Below are positions 53,165 through 62,553 of a DNA stretch of 64,000 bases, in pieces. The notes beneath the pieces were generated by a model. That model was not told the origin of the DNA. It did no database searches and saw only the letters and a program-made list of their open reading frames with translations. The position numbers were made by a program, and so were the translations under genes. This DNA is from Melioribacteraceae bacterium. GTDB lineage: Bacteria; Bacteroidota; Ignavibacteria; Ignavibacteriales; Melioribacteraceae. Each line of letters starts with the position of its first letter. The stretch's first letter is position 1. Location: positions 496,001-560,000 of the forward strand of contig WYBN01000012.1 in NCBI GenBank assembly GCA_011525875.1, read 5' to 3'.

Positions 53165-56022
53165 CAAAAATCCCAGCCAAAAAAGAATTGATAAAATAAT
53201 CCATCCTGAATATGCGTGAAACCTTTTTCGATTCTTTTCCCAACATCGTAGCGAAGTGTAATAGCGTTCAAAATATTGATTCTTACGCCAGCTCCGAAAC
53301 TGCCCAAGGTCTCAAAATATTCATCGTCCCATGCGCTGCCAATGTCAAAATATGCTGCTCCTCTGATATTGAAAAGACCTATGCCGAGGAAAGGAAAATC
53401 AACGGCAATCCGGTCAATCAAAGGAAATCGTAATTCAACTGAAGATATCCATAATTTTTCACCACGGATCGAGAACCGTTTCCATCCGCGTAAATCCCAG
53501 CTGCCGCCGGCAAAATACCGTCTCGCCTCCTTTCCATGATTGTAATAGAAAGAAGCTCTTGAAGCAAGTGCCGTACGAAAACCTAGGCGGAGATAATTTC
53601 TGTAGTCTGCAATTAATGAGTAATAGTTTACATTGCTGAATTTTACATCGCTTGTATAGCCGAGCAACAGCCGGAACCTTGAACCGTCGAGAGGTCCGGT
53701 CGGACCCCAAAGCGTATTATCGTGAACAAAGGATAATGTGTTTGTCATAAGCAGTGCTTTTCTTGGTGAAGTTTCTCCCAGCAATTTCTTGTCGGAATTT
53801 GCCGTACTGATAGAAGCTTCAATACGCTGAAAAGTCGAGAACGGGAAAATCAAACTAAAAAATCCGCCGAAACTCCTTTCAACAAAGTATTCGTTCGATT
53901 CACGTATATCATATCTTCTGCCATTAAAATGGAAAATACCGTATGCGTAATTTGTTCTGTATTTTGTATTAATTCGAGTGATGGCGACATTAAAATTTTT
54001 CATTATCTCAGTTTGATCTTCAGCGGTATTGTAAAGTAAAAACATGAATTGATCATCGCTGAGCATATCGCTTAATGTGAATATAGCCCCGCCGCGTGCG
54101 CCGAATACGGGATCGGCAATTACCTGACTGACTGCATAATCAAGCGTATATTCTGTTTCATAATCAATTTTTTTTAATACCTGAGAAGATTTAACCTTTT
54201 CGGCGAACCATCTATGCCCAATATCAGTAAAATCAAAGACTGCGGAATTGTTTTCGATATTGGCGAAATTGTTAATTTCATACTCATAGAATTGAAATGA
54301 GAAATTTTCAATTGCGCTCGTGATTATTCTTTTATCGTCTCTGAAGGTATATTCAAAAACGCTTGTGAGAAAATTCGATATTTTGATCATTCCTCGGGGT
54401 TCTAAATTTTCATCCCATTCAAGTTTCCAAAGATTTAGAACATCTTCGTAATCGGTTGTAAAAAACAATTCACCTTCCGAGTTAAATCGCGGGGAAGCTA
54501 TGTTGGCATCAGTGTAGGTCAAATAATTAATTAAGTGATCGGATAGATCGTATTTGAAGAGATTAATTTTTTTTTCATACCGACCTTCTGTTCTGTCGGA
54601 CGCAAAAACAACGTAATTACCGTCGTTGCTGAATACCGGTTCTTTATCGTAGTAATAATCGTTTGTCAACCTTGTGAGTTTTCCGCTTTCAACGTTTACA
54701 ATAAATATATCCGAAAAACCTTTTTTGTCTATAGCCGAAAAAACTATTTGAGAACGATCCTTTGAAAATTTTGTCCCTTCGATAGAAATTATTTCGTCAA
54801 AGCGGAAAGTTTTAGTAATCTCTTTATTGGAAATCGAGTACAGGTGTATCACATCGGAAGCGCCGGATTTTGTTACGAAGACTATCTCTCCGTTTGCGGA
54901 TACGTCTATCGAAGGTTTCATCAGATGGAACGATTCAAAGATTTCTTCCCTCTCCCCCTGAATAAGCAGCAGAGGTTCTATAAAATCTTTGGATTTATCA
55001 TTAATCTCGAGTTTATAAATGGAACTATAGCCGCTTCTATTAGCAATAAATATCAGCCATTCTTTCTCGCCGTCGGAATAATAGCATGGAGAGAAATTGA
55101 ACCCTTCATTAGTCAATTTTTTCGATGCAATTTTATGCGGAAATTTCTCCCCGATCAGCGGATAATATTTCCTTTTCAGATAATACTCATATTTCCGGTC
55201 AATGTGTTCAATGCTCTCCTCAAGCGTGAATTCGAGTACATCATTAAAATTACTGAACCGCCAGGAATTTTCGAGAAGCAATAATATTTTGCTCTCACCA
55301 TATTCATCTGATAAATATTTAAGAAAATTCTGACCGGCTTTATACATGATAAATGAGCCGTAGATTTTATCCATATCGCTGTATTTTGAAAATAAATTAC
55401 TCAGCACGACATCTCGCAGTACCATTTCAGCCTGTGCGTCCCAATAATAAGACCAATATTCCGCAAGCCCTTCAACAAACCAAAGAGGCGGCATATTTAA
55501 TTCAGCGCTTCTGTGATTTGTTTTCATATTATAAATTTTGTCAATCATAAAGACGTGCACCATTTCGTGCTTAATTACATGCTCGAACTGCTCTAATGAG
55601 CCCTGATAAGGAATAACGACTCTTCCTTTGAAAAATTCAAAAAATCCACCCACGCCTTCAGGTATAAATCCCGGTCTAGTGTTTGTCTGCTGAAAATGAA
55701 TATGGGTGTTGTAGAAAATCAATGGGATTTTTCTTGTTACATAATGATTGAATTTTTGTTTTAGGTCATCAAAAGAATCCTGTGCAAACTTAGCGCCGAT
55801 CTCAGCGATATTTTCAAAATCTCCATAGTAATAGATATTGAAATTTTCCGTGCCGATCATTTTCCAGTTAAAATCCTCGTACTGCACCTTATTTCTTCCG
55901 AAGAAAAAATACTGTGCATCGGCATTACCGGGAAAGGCGCATAAGATAAGAAGACAAAATACCGATACAGATTTTATTAAACGTGATTTATCAGATGAAA
56001 TCATTACAGAGGCAAATATCAT
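53164..56022 (-). CDS. Peptidase-like / TolB-type propeller / outer-membrane barrel fusion protein
   Basis: 952 residues in three parts. After a signal peptide (to about 36), residues 40-290 form a peptidase-MA-like domain with HEMVH (152-156) and a third-ligand Glu in WFVEGLAEYW (E184), the gluzincin zinc pattern. Residues about 305-600 are a TolB/PD40-like propeller (FSKDRSQIVFSA, FSNDGNYVVFASDR). The last 260 residues resemble an Omp85/surface-antigen barrel (YFAGGSWDLRGW, ELRFPLID, FLGIGLFNIRGAAYFDIGSA) and end in Phe. I infer an outer-membrane protein with a peptidase domain on one side. It is coupled to the propeller lipoprotein downstream. Confidence 0.85.
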   Translation of the reverse strand: MIFASVMISSDKSRLIKSVSVFCLLILCAFPGNADAQYFFFGRNKVQYEDFNWKMIGTENFNIYYYGDFENIAEIGAKFAQDSFDDLKQKFNHYVTRKIPLIFYNTHIHFQQTNTRPGFIPEGVGGFFEFFKGRVVIPYQGSLEQFEHVIKHEMVHVFMIDKIYNMKTNHRSAELNMPPLWFVEGLAEYWSYYWDAQAEMVLRDVVLSNLFSKYSDMDKIYGSFIMYKAGQNFLKYLSDEYGESKILLLLENSWRFSNFNDVLEFTLEESIEHIDRKYEYYLKRKYYPLIGEKFPHKIASKKLTNEGFNFSPCYYSDGEKEWLIFIANRSGYSSIYKLEINDKSKDFIEPLLLIQGEREEIFESFHLMKPSIDVSANGEIVFVTKSGASDVIHLYSISNKEITKTFRFDEIISIEGTKFSKDRSQIVFSAIDKKGFSDIFIVNVESGKLTRLTNDYYYDKEPVFSNDGNYVVFASDRTEGRYEKKINLFKYDLSDHLINYLTYTDANIASPRFNSEGELFFTTDYEDVLNLWKLEWDENLEPRGMIKISNFLTSVFEYTFRDDKRIITSAIENFSFQFYEYEINNFANIENNSAVFDFTDIGHRWFAEKVKSSQVLKKIDYETEYTLDYAVSQVIADPVFGARGGAIFTLSDMLSDDQFMFLLYNTAEDQTEIMKNFNVAITRINTKYRTNYAYGIFHFNGRRYDIRESNEYFVERSFGGFFSLIFPFSTFQRIEASISTANSDKKLLGETSPRKALLMTNTLSFVHDNTLWGPTGPLDGSRFRLLLGYTSDVKFSNVNYYSLIADYRNYLRLGFRTALASRASFYYNHGKEARRYFAGGSWDLRGWKRFSIRGEKLWISSVELRFPLIDRIAVDFPFLGIGLFNIRGAAYFDIGSAWDDEYFETLGSFGAGVRINILNAITLRYDVGKRIEKGFTHIQDGLFYQFFFGWDF

Positions 56023-56061
56023 AAGTATTTCTTAAGAAGGCAACGAGAAAATTTTCTGTCT

Positions 56062-57819
56062 TTATGAATCGAAGATTTGTTCGATATCCTCGTCGTAATT
56101 AGAATCGTAAAACAATTTAATTTTTGTTTTTATTTCGTTTTCAGTTTTGAGCAATAAACACTCTTCTACTAATTCCTTGGTTTTTTGATAAGACATTTTC
56201 CTGATTATCTTTTTTATCTGCGGTATAGAAGCAGCATTAACGCTGATTGCGTCAAATCCTAAACCCAGGATTAGAGGAACCGCAGTGTGATGAGAAGCCA
56301 TCTCTCCGCATATACTTACAGGTTTTTTATTTTTCTTGGCGTCTTTAAGAATAAATTCCAGCGCCCTTACTACAGCTGGATGATATTCCTGATACTGGTT
56401 ACTAATAATATCATTCCCCCTGTCAACAGCAAGTAGATACTGTATCAGATCGTTAGTGCCAATACTGAAAAAATCCACATATTCCGAAAAATCATTTATC
56501 ATTAAAGCCGCTGAAGGCACTTCGATCATAATGCCGAAATCAATATCCTTATCATAATTCTTCTTCTTAGACTTTAATTCCGACATACACTCATCGATTA
56601 GTTTTCTCGTTTCCAGGACCTCCCGGATAGAAGATACCATCGGGATCATAAAATTAACATTACCATGAACACTTGCACGAAGTACTGCCTTGATCTGTGT
56701 CTTGAATAATTCTTTGTGGTCAAGCAAAAATCTTATTCCTCTCCATCCAAGCATTGGATTGGGTTCTTTCACGTCAACCGGAAGCACTTTATCGCCGCCG
56801 ATATCAAAAGCGCGTATAGTAATTTTCTGCGGGTAAAGCTTTTCTGCAAGTTCTTTGTATGTTGTATACTGAAGAGATTCGTCTGGGAAATTTTCAAGCA
56901 CGTTAAATAACTGCTCTGTACGTATTAGCCCAATACCCTTGGCGCCGTTTTGGAAAATAAATTCTATCTCGGCATTAACGTCAAGATTAGCTAATATTTT
57001 CACTTCGTAGCCGTCGGTGGTTACTGCAGGTTCGTCTTTTAATTTAAGAAGTTCGGTGTCAAGCTCATTAAGTCTTTCTATCTTATCGGAATAATAATTT
57101 ATCTGTTCATCAACCGGTTTAACATATATTACTCCGTGGTAGCCGTCAATTATAACTAAATCGCCCTCGTTGATTTTAGAAGTCCCGTCGTGGACACCCA
57201 CAACCGCCGGTATACCGAGCGATCTTGCAACAATAGCCGCATGCGAGGTTAAACCGCCGACGTTAGTGATATATCCTTTTGTATTTACCCGGGAAAATAG
57301 AACCGTATCCGCCGGAGAAATTGAATGTGCAACAATTATTACGTCGTTACTTATTCGCGAATGCCATTTTTTGTGTTTTAGATTTCTGATTATTCTATTC
57401 TTGATATCTTCAATATCCTGAGATCTTTCCTTCATGTAAGATTCAGTGGATTCGTTCATCATATTCTGGTACTTCGTGATCTCATCATGAACAATGAATT
57501 CAGGATTGAGTTTTTCTTTTTTAATGCGGTCAAATAAATTAGCGATTAAAATCGGGTCATCCAGTATCATCAACTGCGCTTCGAAAATTGCAGCCCGTTT
57601 ATTTCCTAGTTTATCAACAGCAAGGCTGAAAACTTTATTCAGTTCCTTCTTGGATTTTTCCAAAGCTTCGCGAAGATTACTTACTGCTTCGTCTACTTCA
57701 GTAATACTATCATGTGAAACGCTTTCTATTTCGCGGGTGTAAAGAAATGCCTTTGCAATTGAGATGCCCGGTGCGGCAGCAATACCTTTAATTTCGTTAT
57801 CGATCAGCCATTTTTTCAT
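56062..57819 (-). CDS. ptsI: Phosphoenolpyruvate-protein phosphotransferase (Enzyme I)
   Basis: Transfers phosphate from PEP to HPr. N-terminal HPr-binding domain, phosphohistidine His193 in GGLTSHAAIVARSLG, PEP-binding TIM barrel with LGWRGIRFLLD and SICGEMASH. The 585-residue length is normal and no EIIA or GAF fusion is attached. Its ATG overlaps the HPr stop (ATGA). No EII sugar permease is found in the window, so a regulatory function is likely. Confidence 0.96.
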   Translation of the reverse strand: MKKWLIDNEIKGIAAAPGISIAKAFLYTREIESVSHDSITEVDEAVSNLREALEKSKKELNKVFSLAVDKLGNKRAAIFEAQLMILDDPILIANLFDRIKKEKLNPEFIVHDEITKYQNMMNESTESYMKERSQDIEDIKNRIIRNLKHKKWHSRISNDVIIVAHSISPADTVLFSRVNTKGYITNVGGLTSHAAIVARSLGIPAVVGVHDGTSKINEGDLVIIDGYHGVIYVKPVDEQINYYSDKIERLNELDTELLKLKDEPAVTTDGYEVKILANLDVNAEIEFIFQNGAKGIGLIRTEQLFNVLENFPDESLQYTTYKELAEKLYPQKITIRAFDIGGDKVLPVDVKEPNPMLGWRGIRFLLDHKELFKTQIKAVLRASVHGNVNFMIPMVSSIREVLETRKLIDECMSELKSKKKNYDKDIDFGIMIEVPSAALMINDFSEYVDFFSIGTNDLIQYLLAVDRGNDIISNQYQEYHPAVVRALEFILKDAKKNKKPVSICGEMASHHTAVPLILGLGFDAISVNAASIPQIKKIIRKMSYQKTKELVEECLLLKTENEIKTKIKLFYDSNYDEDIEQIFDS

Positions 57820-58082
57820 AATTCGTCAAATCCTCGTTCAAAATAGGCTGCTATTGCCTCAGATGCTTCCTTTTCATCCTCTCCGTCGAAGCTTAAAACA
57901 ACCTCGCTCCCTTTGGCGGCAGCAAGAGTCATAACACCTATGATGCTTTTCCCGTTAATGCTTAAGCCGTCCTTATGAATAAAAAAATCACATTTAAATC
58001 TTGCTGCCATCTTAACGATCGTGGCTGCGGGTCTTGTGTGCAAACCCGCATTATTAATAATTTTAATAGTCTTTTCTATCAT
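57816..58082 (-). CDS. ptsH: Phosphocarrier protein HPr
   Basis: 88 residues from ATG 58082. His15 is exactly at the phosphorylation position in NAGLHTRPA, and Ser46 is exactly in the regulatory position in GKSIIGVM, with AAKGSEV after it. Both histidine transfer from Enzyme I and serine phosphorylation by HprK (encoded at 11391-12395) are therefore possible. The ATG overlaps the stop of the polyprenyl synthase gene (TAATG); a longer frame to 58118 is rejected. Confidence 0.96.
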   Translation of the reverse strand: MIEKTIKIINNAGLHTRPAATIVKMAARFKCDFFIHKDGLSINGKSIIGVMTLAAAKGSEVVLSFDGEDEKEASEAIAAYFERGFDEL

Positions 58083-59065
58083 TATTTGCTTCTCTTCAGT
58101 AAAGTAAAGGCTAACCATTTCAAACTGCCGGCGTTGTCGATTTTATTCACAGCTTTCAATGCTTTATCTGTATATTTTTCTACCAGTTGCTTAACTTCTT
58201 CAATAACGCCGAGTTTAATATAAATATTTCTGTATTTACTGATTTGATTTTTTTTAATGCCTTTTTTTCGAATTACCTTTATTAGGTCCGACTTATCTTT
58301 GCCCCGGGCTTTTTCCAAAGCACGAAGAAAAAGATAAGTCTTCTTGCCTTCCATAAGATCACCGCCGACTTTTTTGCCAAATTCTTTTTCATCACCTACT
58401 ATATCGAGCATATCATCCTGCAGTTGAAATGCGATGCCAAGATTCAGTCCGTAAATTTCAAGAGCCTTTATTTCTTTTTTGCTTCCTCCGGAAATTTGAG
58501 AACCTATCGAACAGCACATCTTGGCAAGAGCGGCTGTTTTTTTTTCAATCATCTTCATATATTCTTTTATGCTTACTTCTTTCCTCACTTCAAATTCTTT
58601 ATCAAGACTTTGCCCTTCGCAAATTTCTATTATACCTTTTGTGAAAGCCTCAACGACTCTCCTGTCATTGCTTTTGCAATCTTTCAATAAATTTTGATAT
58701 GCAACTGCAATCAAATTATCTCCTGCAAGTATAGCAGTACTTAAATCATATTTGATATGTAAAGTTGGAAGTCCTCTCCGCTTATCTGCATTATCCATGA
58801 TATCATCGTGAATTAAAGTGAAATTGTGTAATATCTCGACTGCAATAGCTGCATTGTAAACATCTTTAAATCTTCCGCCGGCAGCCTGCGCAGAAAGCAG
58901 AACAAGTAAAGCTCTAATCCTTTTGCCTTCACTATTCAAAATATATGAGCAAGGTTCGTAAAGAGATTTAGGATTATTATTCTTTAATAATCCGCTTAGT
59001 TTCTTTTCAATTATAGCTTTCTCTTTTAAGTAAGTCGATTCGAATCTGCTTGAGTCCTTTATCAT
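58082..59065 (-). CDS. Polyprenyl diphosphate synthase (IspA/GGPP-type)
   Basis: Condenses isopentenyl diphosphate onto allylic diphosphates to make C15-C40 chains. First Asp-rich motif LIHDDIMDNADKRRG, second Asp-rich motif FQLQDDMLD, and GKKVGGDLMEGKKT. The 327-residue length is typical. The chain length cannot be decided without a structural or phylogenetic comparison. It lies three bases after fni and overlaps HPr. Confidence 0.92.
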   Translation of the reverse strand: MIKDSSRFESTYLKEKAIIEKKLSGLLKNNNPKSLYEPCSYILNSEGKRIRALLVLLSAQAAGGRFKDVYNAAIAVEILHNFTLIHDDIMDNADKRRGLPTLHIKYDLSTAILAGDNLIAVAYQNLLKDCKSNDRRVVEAFTKGIIEICEGQSLDKEFEVRKEVSIKEYMKMIEKKTAALAKMCCSIGSQISGGSKKEIKALEIYGLNLGIAFQLQDDMLDIVGDEKEFGKKVGGDLMEGKKTYLFLRALEKARGKDKSDLIKVIRKKGIKKNQISKYRNIYIKLGVIEEVKQLVEKYTDKALKAVNKIDNAGSLKWLAFTLLKRSK

Positions 59066-59067
59066 GA

Positions 59068-60117
59068 TTATATCATTTCCTTTTTTCTAATTATTTTATT
59101 TTTTCTGAATTGCTTAAGATTTTTTGAATTAGTAAGGAACATAATTTGTTTAACATTATTAAAAATATCGGTGATGTAACTTATTACGCCCTCAACCCCA
59201 TCGGACTTAACGGTTTGCAAGAGCTTCCTCGCTTGAGCTGTAATATCAGCTCCTAATGCAAGCGCCTTTGCAGTCTCGCTGAAATGATTTACACCGCCGG
59301 ACGCAATAAGTAAAAACTTATATTTTTTCTTCAAATCAGCAACTGTCCGCACGCAGTATGATGTCGGCAGCCCCCAGTCGTGGAAAAAATTTCTGCCGGT
59401 TATATTTTTGTTTCTAAGTAATTCAACGGCTGTCCAGCTGGTACCGCCAGCGCCCGCTACATCTATACCTTTTACTCCGCAGTTGAGAAGCCTCTTAGCC
59501 GTAAACGAACCGATTCCATGCCCGACTTCTTTTACAATCACAGGCGTATCAATACGGCTGCAAATCATTTCGATATTCTTTAACAAATTTGGGAAGAACG
59601 GTTCTCCATTGTTTTGAAGCATTTCCTGTGCTGGATTTAAGTGTATCACAAGCGCATCGGCATCAATCATTTCAACTGCACGCTTAACAGGTTCAATTCC
59701 TTTAAGTAAACTAATTTGTGCGGCGCCTAAATTACTTAACTTCGGTACATCAGGAGCGTTTTTTAATATTGTCTTAAATGAATTATGATATAATTTATTC
59801 TCGAGCGCTTGTCTTTGGCTGCCAACGCCAACAGGTATATTCATTTCCTGAGCAGCTGTGGCTAACTGTGTATTAATTTTAAATGACTCGTCCGTACCGC
59901 CTGTCATACAAGAAATCAAAAATGGCAGCGATATTTTCTTTCCAAAGAATTTGGTTTCAAGATTAATTTTACCCGGGTCTACTTCAGTTGCTGCATCATG
60001 CAAAAAATCATATTCTTCAAATCCATTGGATTTCTTCTTAAAAGAAACGTCTTCAGTAAGACACAAATCTATATGATCCTTTTTACGGGAAGAAGTTTCC
60101 AAGTGATTTCTTTCCAT
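59068..60117 (-). CDS. fni: Isopentenyl-diphosphate delta-isomerase, type 2 (FMN)
   Basis: Interconverts IPP and DMAPP using FMN and a reduced nicotinamide. Visible motifs: SCMTGGTDESFKINTQLA, VGVGSQRQALE (FMN), HLNPAQEMLQNNGEP, KEVGHGIG, and the C-terminal SGGVNHFSETAKALALGAD phosphate loop. The 349-residue length is normal. It begins the operon fni - polyprenyl synthase - ptsH - ptsI. Type 2 isomerases are usual in this phylum. Confidence 0.95.
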   Translation of the reverse strand: MERNHLETSSRKKDHIDLCLTEDVSFKKKSNGFEEYDFLHDAATEVDPGKINLETKFFGKKISLPFLISCMTGGTDESFKINTQLATAAQEMNIPVGVGSQRQALENKLYHNSFKTILKNAPDVPKLSNLGAAQISLLKGIEPVKRAVEMIDADALVIHLNPAQEMLQNNGEPFFPNLLKNIEMICSRIDTPVIVKEVGHGIGSFTAKRLLNCGVKGIDVAGAGGTSWTAVELLRNKNITGRNFFHDWGLPTSYCVRTVADLKKKYKFLLIASGGVNHFSETAKALALGADITAQARKLLQTVKSDGVEGVISYITDIFNNVKQIMFLTNSKNLKQFRKNKIIRKKEMI

Positions 60118-60257
60118 GAATGAAGATAACCTTTGATTATGACTTTTGAAATATAAAAAAAATAATGAAGATTAGCCTCAGTCATACTCTTGCAATTTTA
60201 CTAAAAAAATTTAAATTGCAGATGCAACTTTCATAAAATACACCATGGGTATAATTT
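60118..60257. other. 140-base divergent intergenic region
   Basis: Separates fni (-) from the pilin-like gene (+), so it should contain two promoters. It has repeated TTGCA-type words and long A runs, but no promoter pair I would defend. Confidence 0.35.
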
Positions 60258-60662
60258 ATGGGGCATCAACAACTACTCTTAATAGTGCTTGGCGTGGTAA
60301 TAGCAGGTGTTGCAGTGCTGGTAGGAATAGATTATTTTGCTTCCCAGGCTGTTGAAAGCAGCCGTGATTCTGTAATCCACGACCTAAATCATCTCGCCTC
60401 TTTAGCCCAAACCTATTACAAAAAAACTGCTGATCAGGGAGGAGGAGGAGGAAGCTATGTGGGATTTTCTATTCCACATGCCATTGACACAACAGCTGCC
60501 GGTGTTTATACGATAATCTATGCGCGCCAGAATAGAGCGCTGCTGCAAGGCGTAGGTTTTGAAAAGGGCGACGATGCCTTCGGATGTGGAGATTTAACAA
60601 CACGGGTGACGTATCAAATTCTTGTAGAGCAAGGAGGAACAACGTTAAATAAAATTTATTGA
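60258..60662 (+). CDS. Pilin-like single-pass protein, 134 aa
   Basis: Starts MGHQQLLLIVLGVVIAG followed by VAVLVGIDYF, an N-terminal hydrophobic helix with almost no leader, reminiscent of processed type IV pilin or pseudopilin helices. Gly2 could be the last residue before cleavage, but the usual Glu5 and Phe1 are missing. A conserved-looking helix DLNHLASLAQTYYKK follows, then five Gly in a row and a beta-rich C-terminal domain. Such proteins recur in Ignavibacteria/Chlorobi as far as I recall. Its last seven bases overlap the convergent pabBC gene. Function unknown. Confidence 0.75.
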   Translation: MGHQQLLLIVLGVVIAGVAVLVGIDYFASQAVESSRDSVIHDLNHLASLAQTYYKKTADQGGGGGSYVGFSIPHAIDTTAAGVYTIIYARQNRALLQGVGFEKGDDAFGCGDLTTRVTYQILVEQGGTTLNKIY

Positions 60663-62509
60663 CCCGCCCAAACCGCTTTATCACGGTAATAAACTGATGA
60701 TATGTTTATTATTTTTCTAAGCGAATTTACAGCAAATATTCTATCTGCTCCTAAAAAGAAATCTTTGGTTATTTTAGTTTCAGAAATTTTCGGATCCGAA
60801 TCAAGCATATATTGACGGTAACAGCCGTTAAGAAGTCCGCATTCTAAAGGAGGCGTGTATAAAGATTTGTTCTTCTCAATAAAAATATTGGTAATTGCTC
60901 CTTCAGTAAGCAGATTATCTTCGTTAAAAAAAACGCAGTCGAAAAATCCTGCGGATCTGGCATATTCAAGTTCTTCATCATATAACTTCCTGTTAGTAGT
61001 CTTGAAATAAAGAAATTTATCTTTACTGTCCACTGCTTTTGAGGAGATAATCAATTTATTTTCTTTTACTAAATAAGGCTTGAACTCTTCGAGTTCCAGT
61101 TTAATGCATCCCCACTTATCTAATCTTATTTTCAATCTATAATCGATTGAAGAGTTCAGAGTGGAAATTTTCTCAAGCAATTGGAGATCTAATTCAGTTT
61201 CAGAAAAATTGAACAAGAAAAAATCGGCTGCATTTTTGATTCGGCTTTTGTGATAATCCATTAAGAATATTTTACCTTTCTCAATAAGCGCAGTTTCAAA
61301 TATTTCGAAATACTTATCCTGCTTCATTATAAAATTGCTTTTTAGCAGAGTTTCGTTATACTCTTTGACTGCCTCGCTGTCCCAAACGATTCCGCTGCCG
61401 ATTCCGAACTCACCTTTCATTGTAATTTTGTTAATCATAATAGTGCGGATTGGCACATTGAATGATGCGTTGATCCTGTTGAAAAATCCGATAGCGCCAG
61501 TAAAAATATTCCTTGGATTTTTTTCAAGCTCTTGAATTATCTTCATCGTCCTGATTTTTGGAGCGCCTGTAATTGAACCGCAAGGGAAAATACTCCGAAA
61601 TATTTCTGTCAGGCTATCCGTCCGCAGCTTTCCCTTTACCCCGGATGTCATCTGAAATAAAGATTCATATTTTCCAACTGAAAACATATCGAAGACTTCC
61701 ACGCTGTTAGTATGGCAAATTTTCCCGAGATCATTCCTTAGGAGATCAACAATCATCACATTCTCAGCGCGGTCCTTGTTCGAATTCAATAATTCATTTT
61801 TGGCAATGCTGTCTTCTTTAGTATTGCGTCCTCTTTTTCTCGTCCCTTTCATCGGATTCGCTCTAATATTTTCGCCCTCGATTTCGAAGAACAATTCAGG
61901 CGAAAATGAAATAATCAGATATTCTCTATTGTTCACTATCGATATGAAATCCGCTGATTGATTGAAAAGCAATTTTAGAATGAAATTAATAAAGTCACCT
62001 TCAAAATCGAAGTTGATTTTAATTGTATAATTTACCTGGTAAGTTTCCCCTTCTTTTATGTAATCCCTAATCCGGTTAACGGCATCGTAGTATTCCTTTT
62101 GACTTGTATTCAAAATGATATTTTTGATTTCACAATTAGTGCTTGACAAATAATCCTTAACGCCTTCGTAATTAATTTGCGGGGTCTGCAATTCCGTTAC
62201 TGATGATTTATCAAAAAAATTAAAACTGAATAAAGGAAAGTTCTCGTTCAAGCGGAATTCCCCGTACAGAGCCTCTTCAAATAAACAGCCTGATTCATAA
62301 CTAATTAAACCGGTTCCGTAGTCAAATTTCTTGCGGTATTCATCTAACAGTTTAAACTTAACATCAAATTCATCAGGTTTGAAACATTGAATCTCTTTGC
62401 TGCTTTTACCGAATAATATCGATCTCCCGCCATCAATTATTTTTGGGGTATAGAAGAATCCATAATTGAGATTCGCGATAATATTTTGAAGAATTTTAAT
62501 TATGTTCAT
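60656..62509 (-). CDS. pabB: Aminodeoxychorismate synthase component I fused to aminodeoxychorismate lyase
   Basis: 617 residues covering two folate (p-aminobenzoate) steps. Residues about 1-360 are the chorismate-binding PabB part: DYIKEGETYQVNYT, NPMKGTRKRG (Lys-containing MKGT motif of ADC synthase), DLLRNDLGKI, and FPCGSITGAPK. Residues about 375-617 are a PLP fold-type IV lyase (PabC) with YFKTTNRKLYDEE carrying the likely PLP-Lys and ITNIFIEKN. The glutamine amidotransferase PabA is not in the window. It converges with the pilin-like gene. Confidence 0.92.
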   Translation of the reverse strand: MNIIKILQNIIANLNYGFFYTPKIIDGGRSILFGKSSKEIQCFKPDEFDVKFKLLDEYRKKFDYGTGLISYESGCLFEEALYGEFRLNENFPLFSFNFFDKSSVTELQTPQINYEGVKDYLSSTNCEIKNIILNTSQKEYYDAVNRIRDYIKEGETYQVNYTIKINFDFEGDFINFILKLLFNQSADFISIVNNREYLIISFSPELFFEIEGENIRANPMKGTRKRGRNTKEDSIAKNELLNSNKDRAENVMIVDLLRNDLGKICHTNSVEVFDMFSVGKYESLFQMTSGVKGKLRTDSLTEIFRSIFPCGSITGAPKIRTMKIIQELEKNPRNIFTGAIGFFNRINASFNVPIRTIMINKITMKGEFGIGSGIVWDSEAVKEYNETLLKSNFIMKQDKYFEIFETALIEKGKIFLMDYHKSRIKNAADFFLFNFSETELDLQLLEKISTLNSSIDYRLKIRLDKWGCIKLELEEFKPYLVKENKLIISSKAVDSKDKFLYFKTTNRKLYDEELEYARSAGFFDCVFFNEDNLLTEGAITNIFIEKNKSLYTPPLECGLLNGCYRQYMLDSDPKISETKITKDFFLGADRIFAVNSLRKIINISSVYYRDKAVWAGQ

Positions 62510-62553
62510 GTCTGATATTTTAAAAAATATTAAAAAACAATTCAGGTAAAATC

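Noticed and set aside
54844..55284. 146-codon plus-strand frame opposite the barrel fusion gene
   Set aside because: Antisense shadow without motif or ribosome site; the minus-strand protein has clear domains here.
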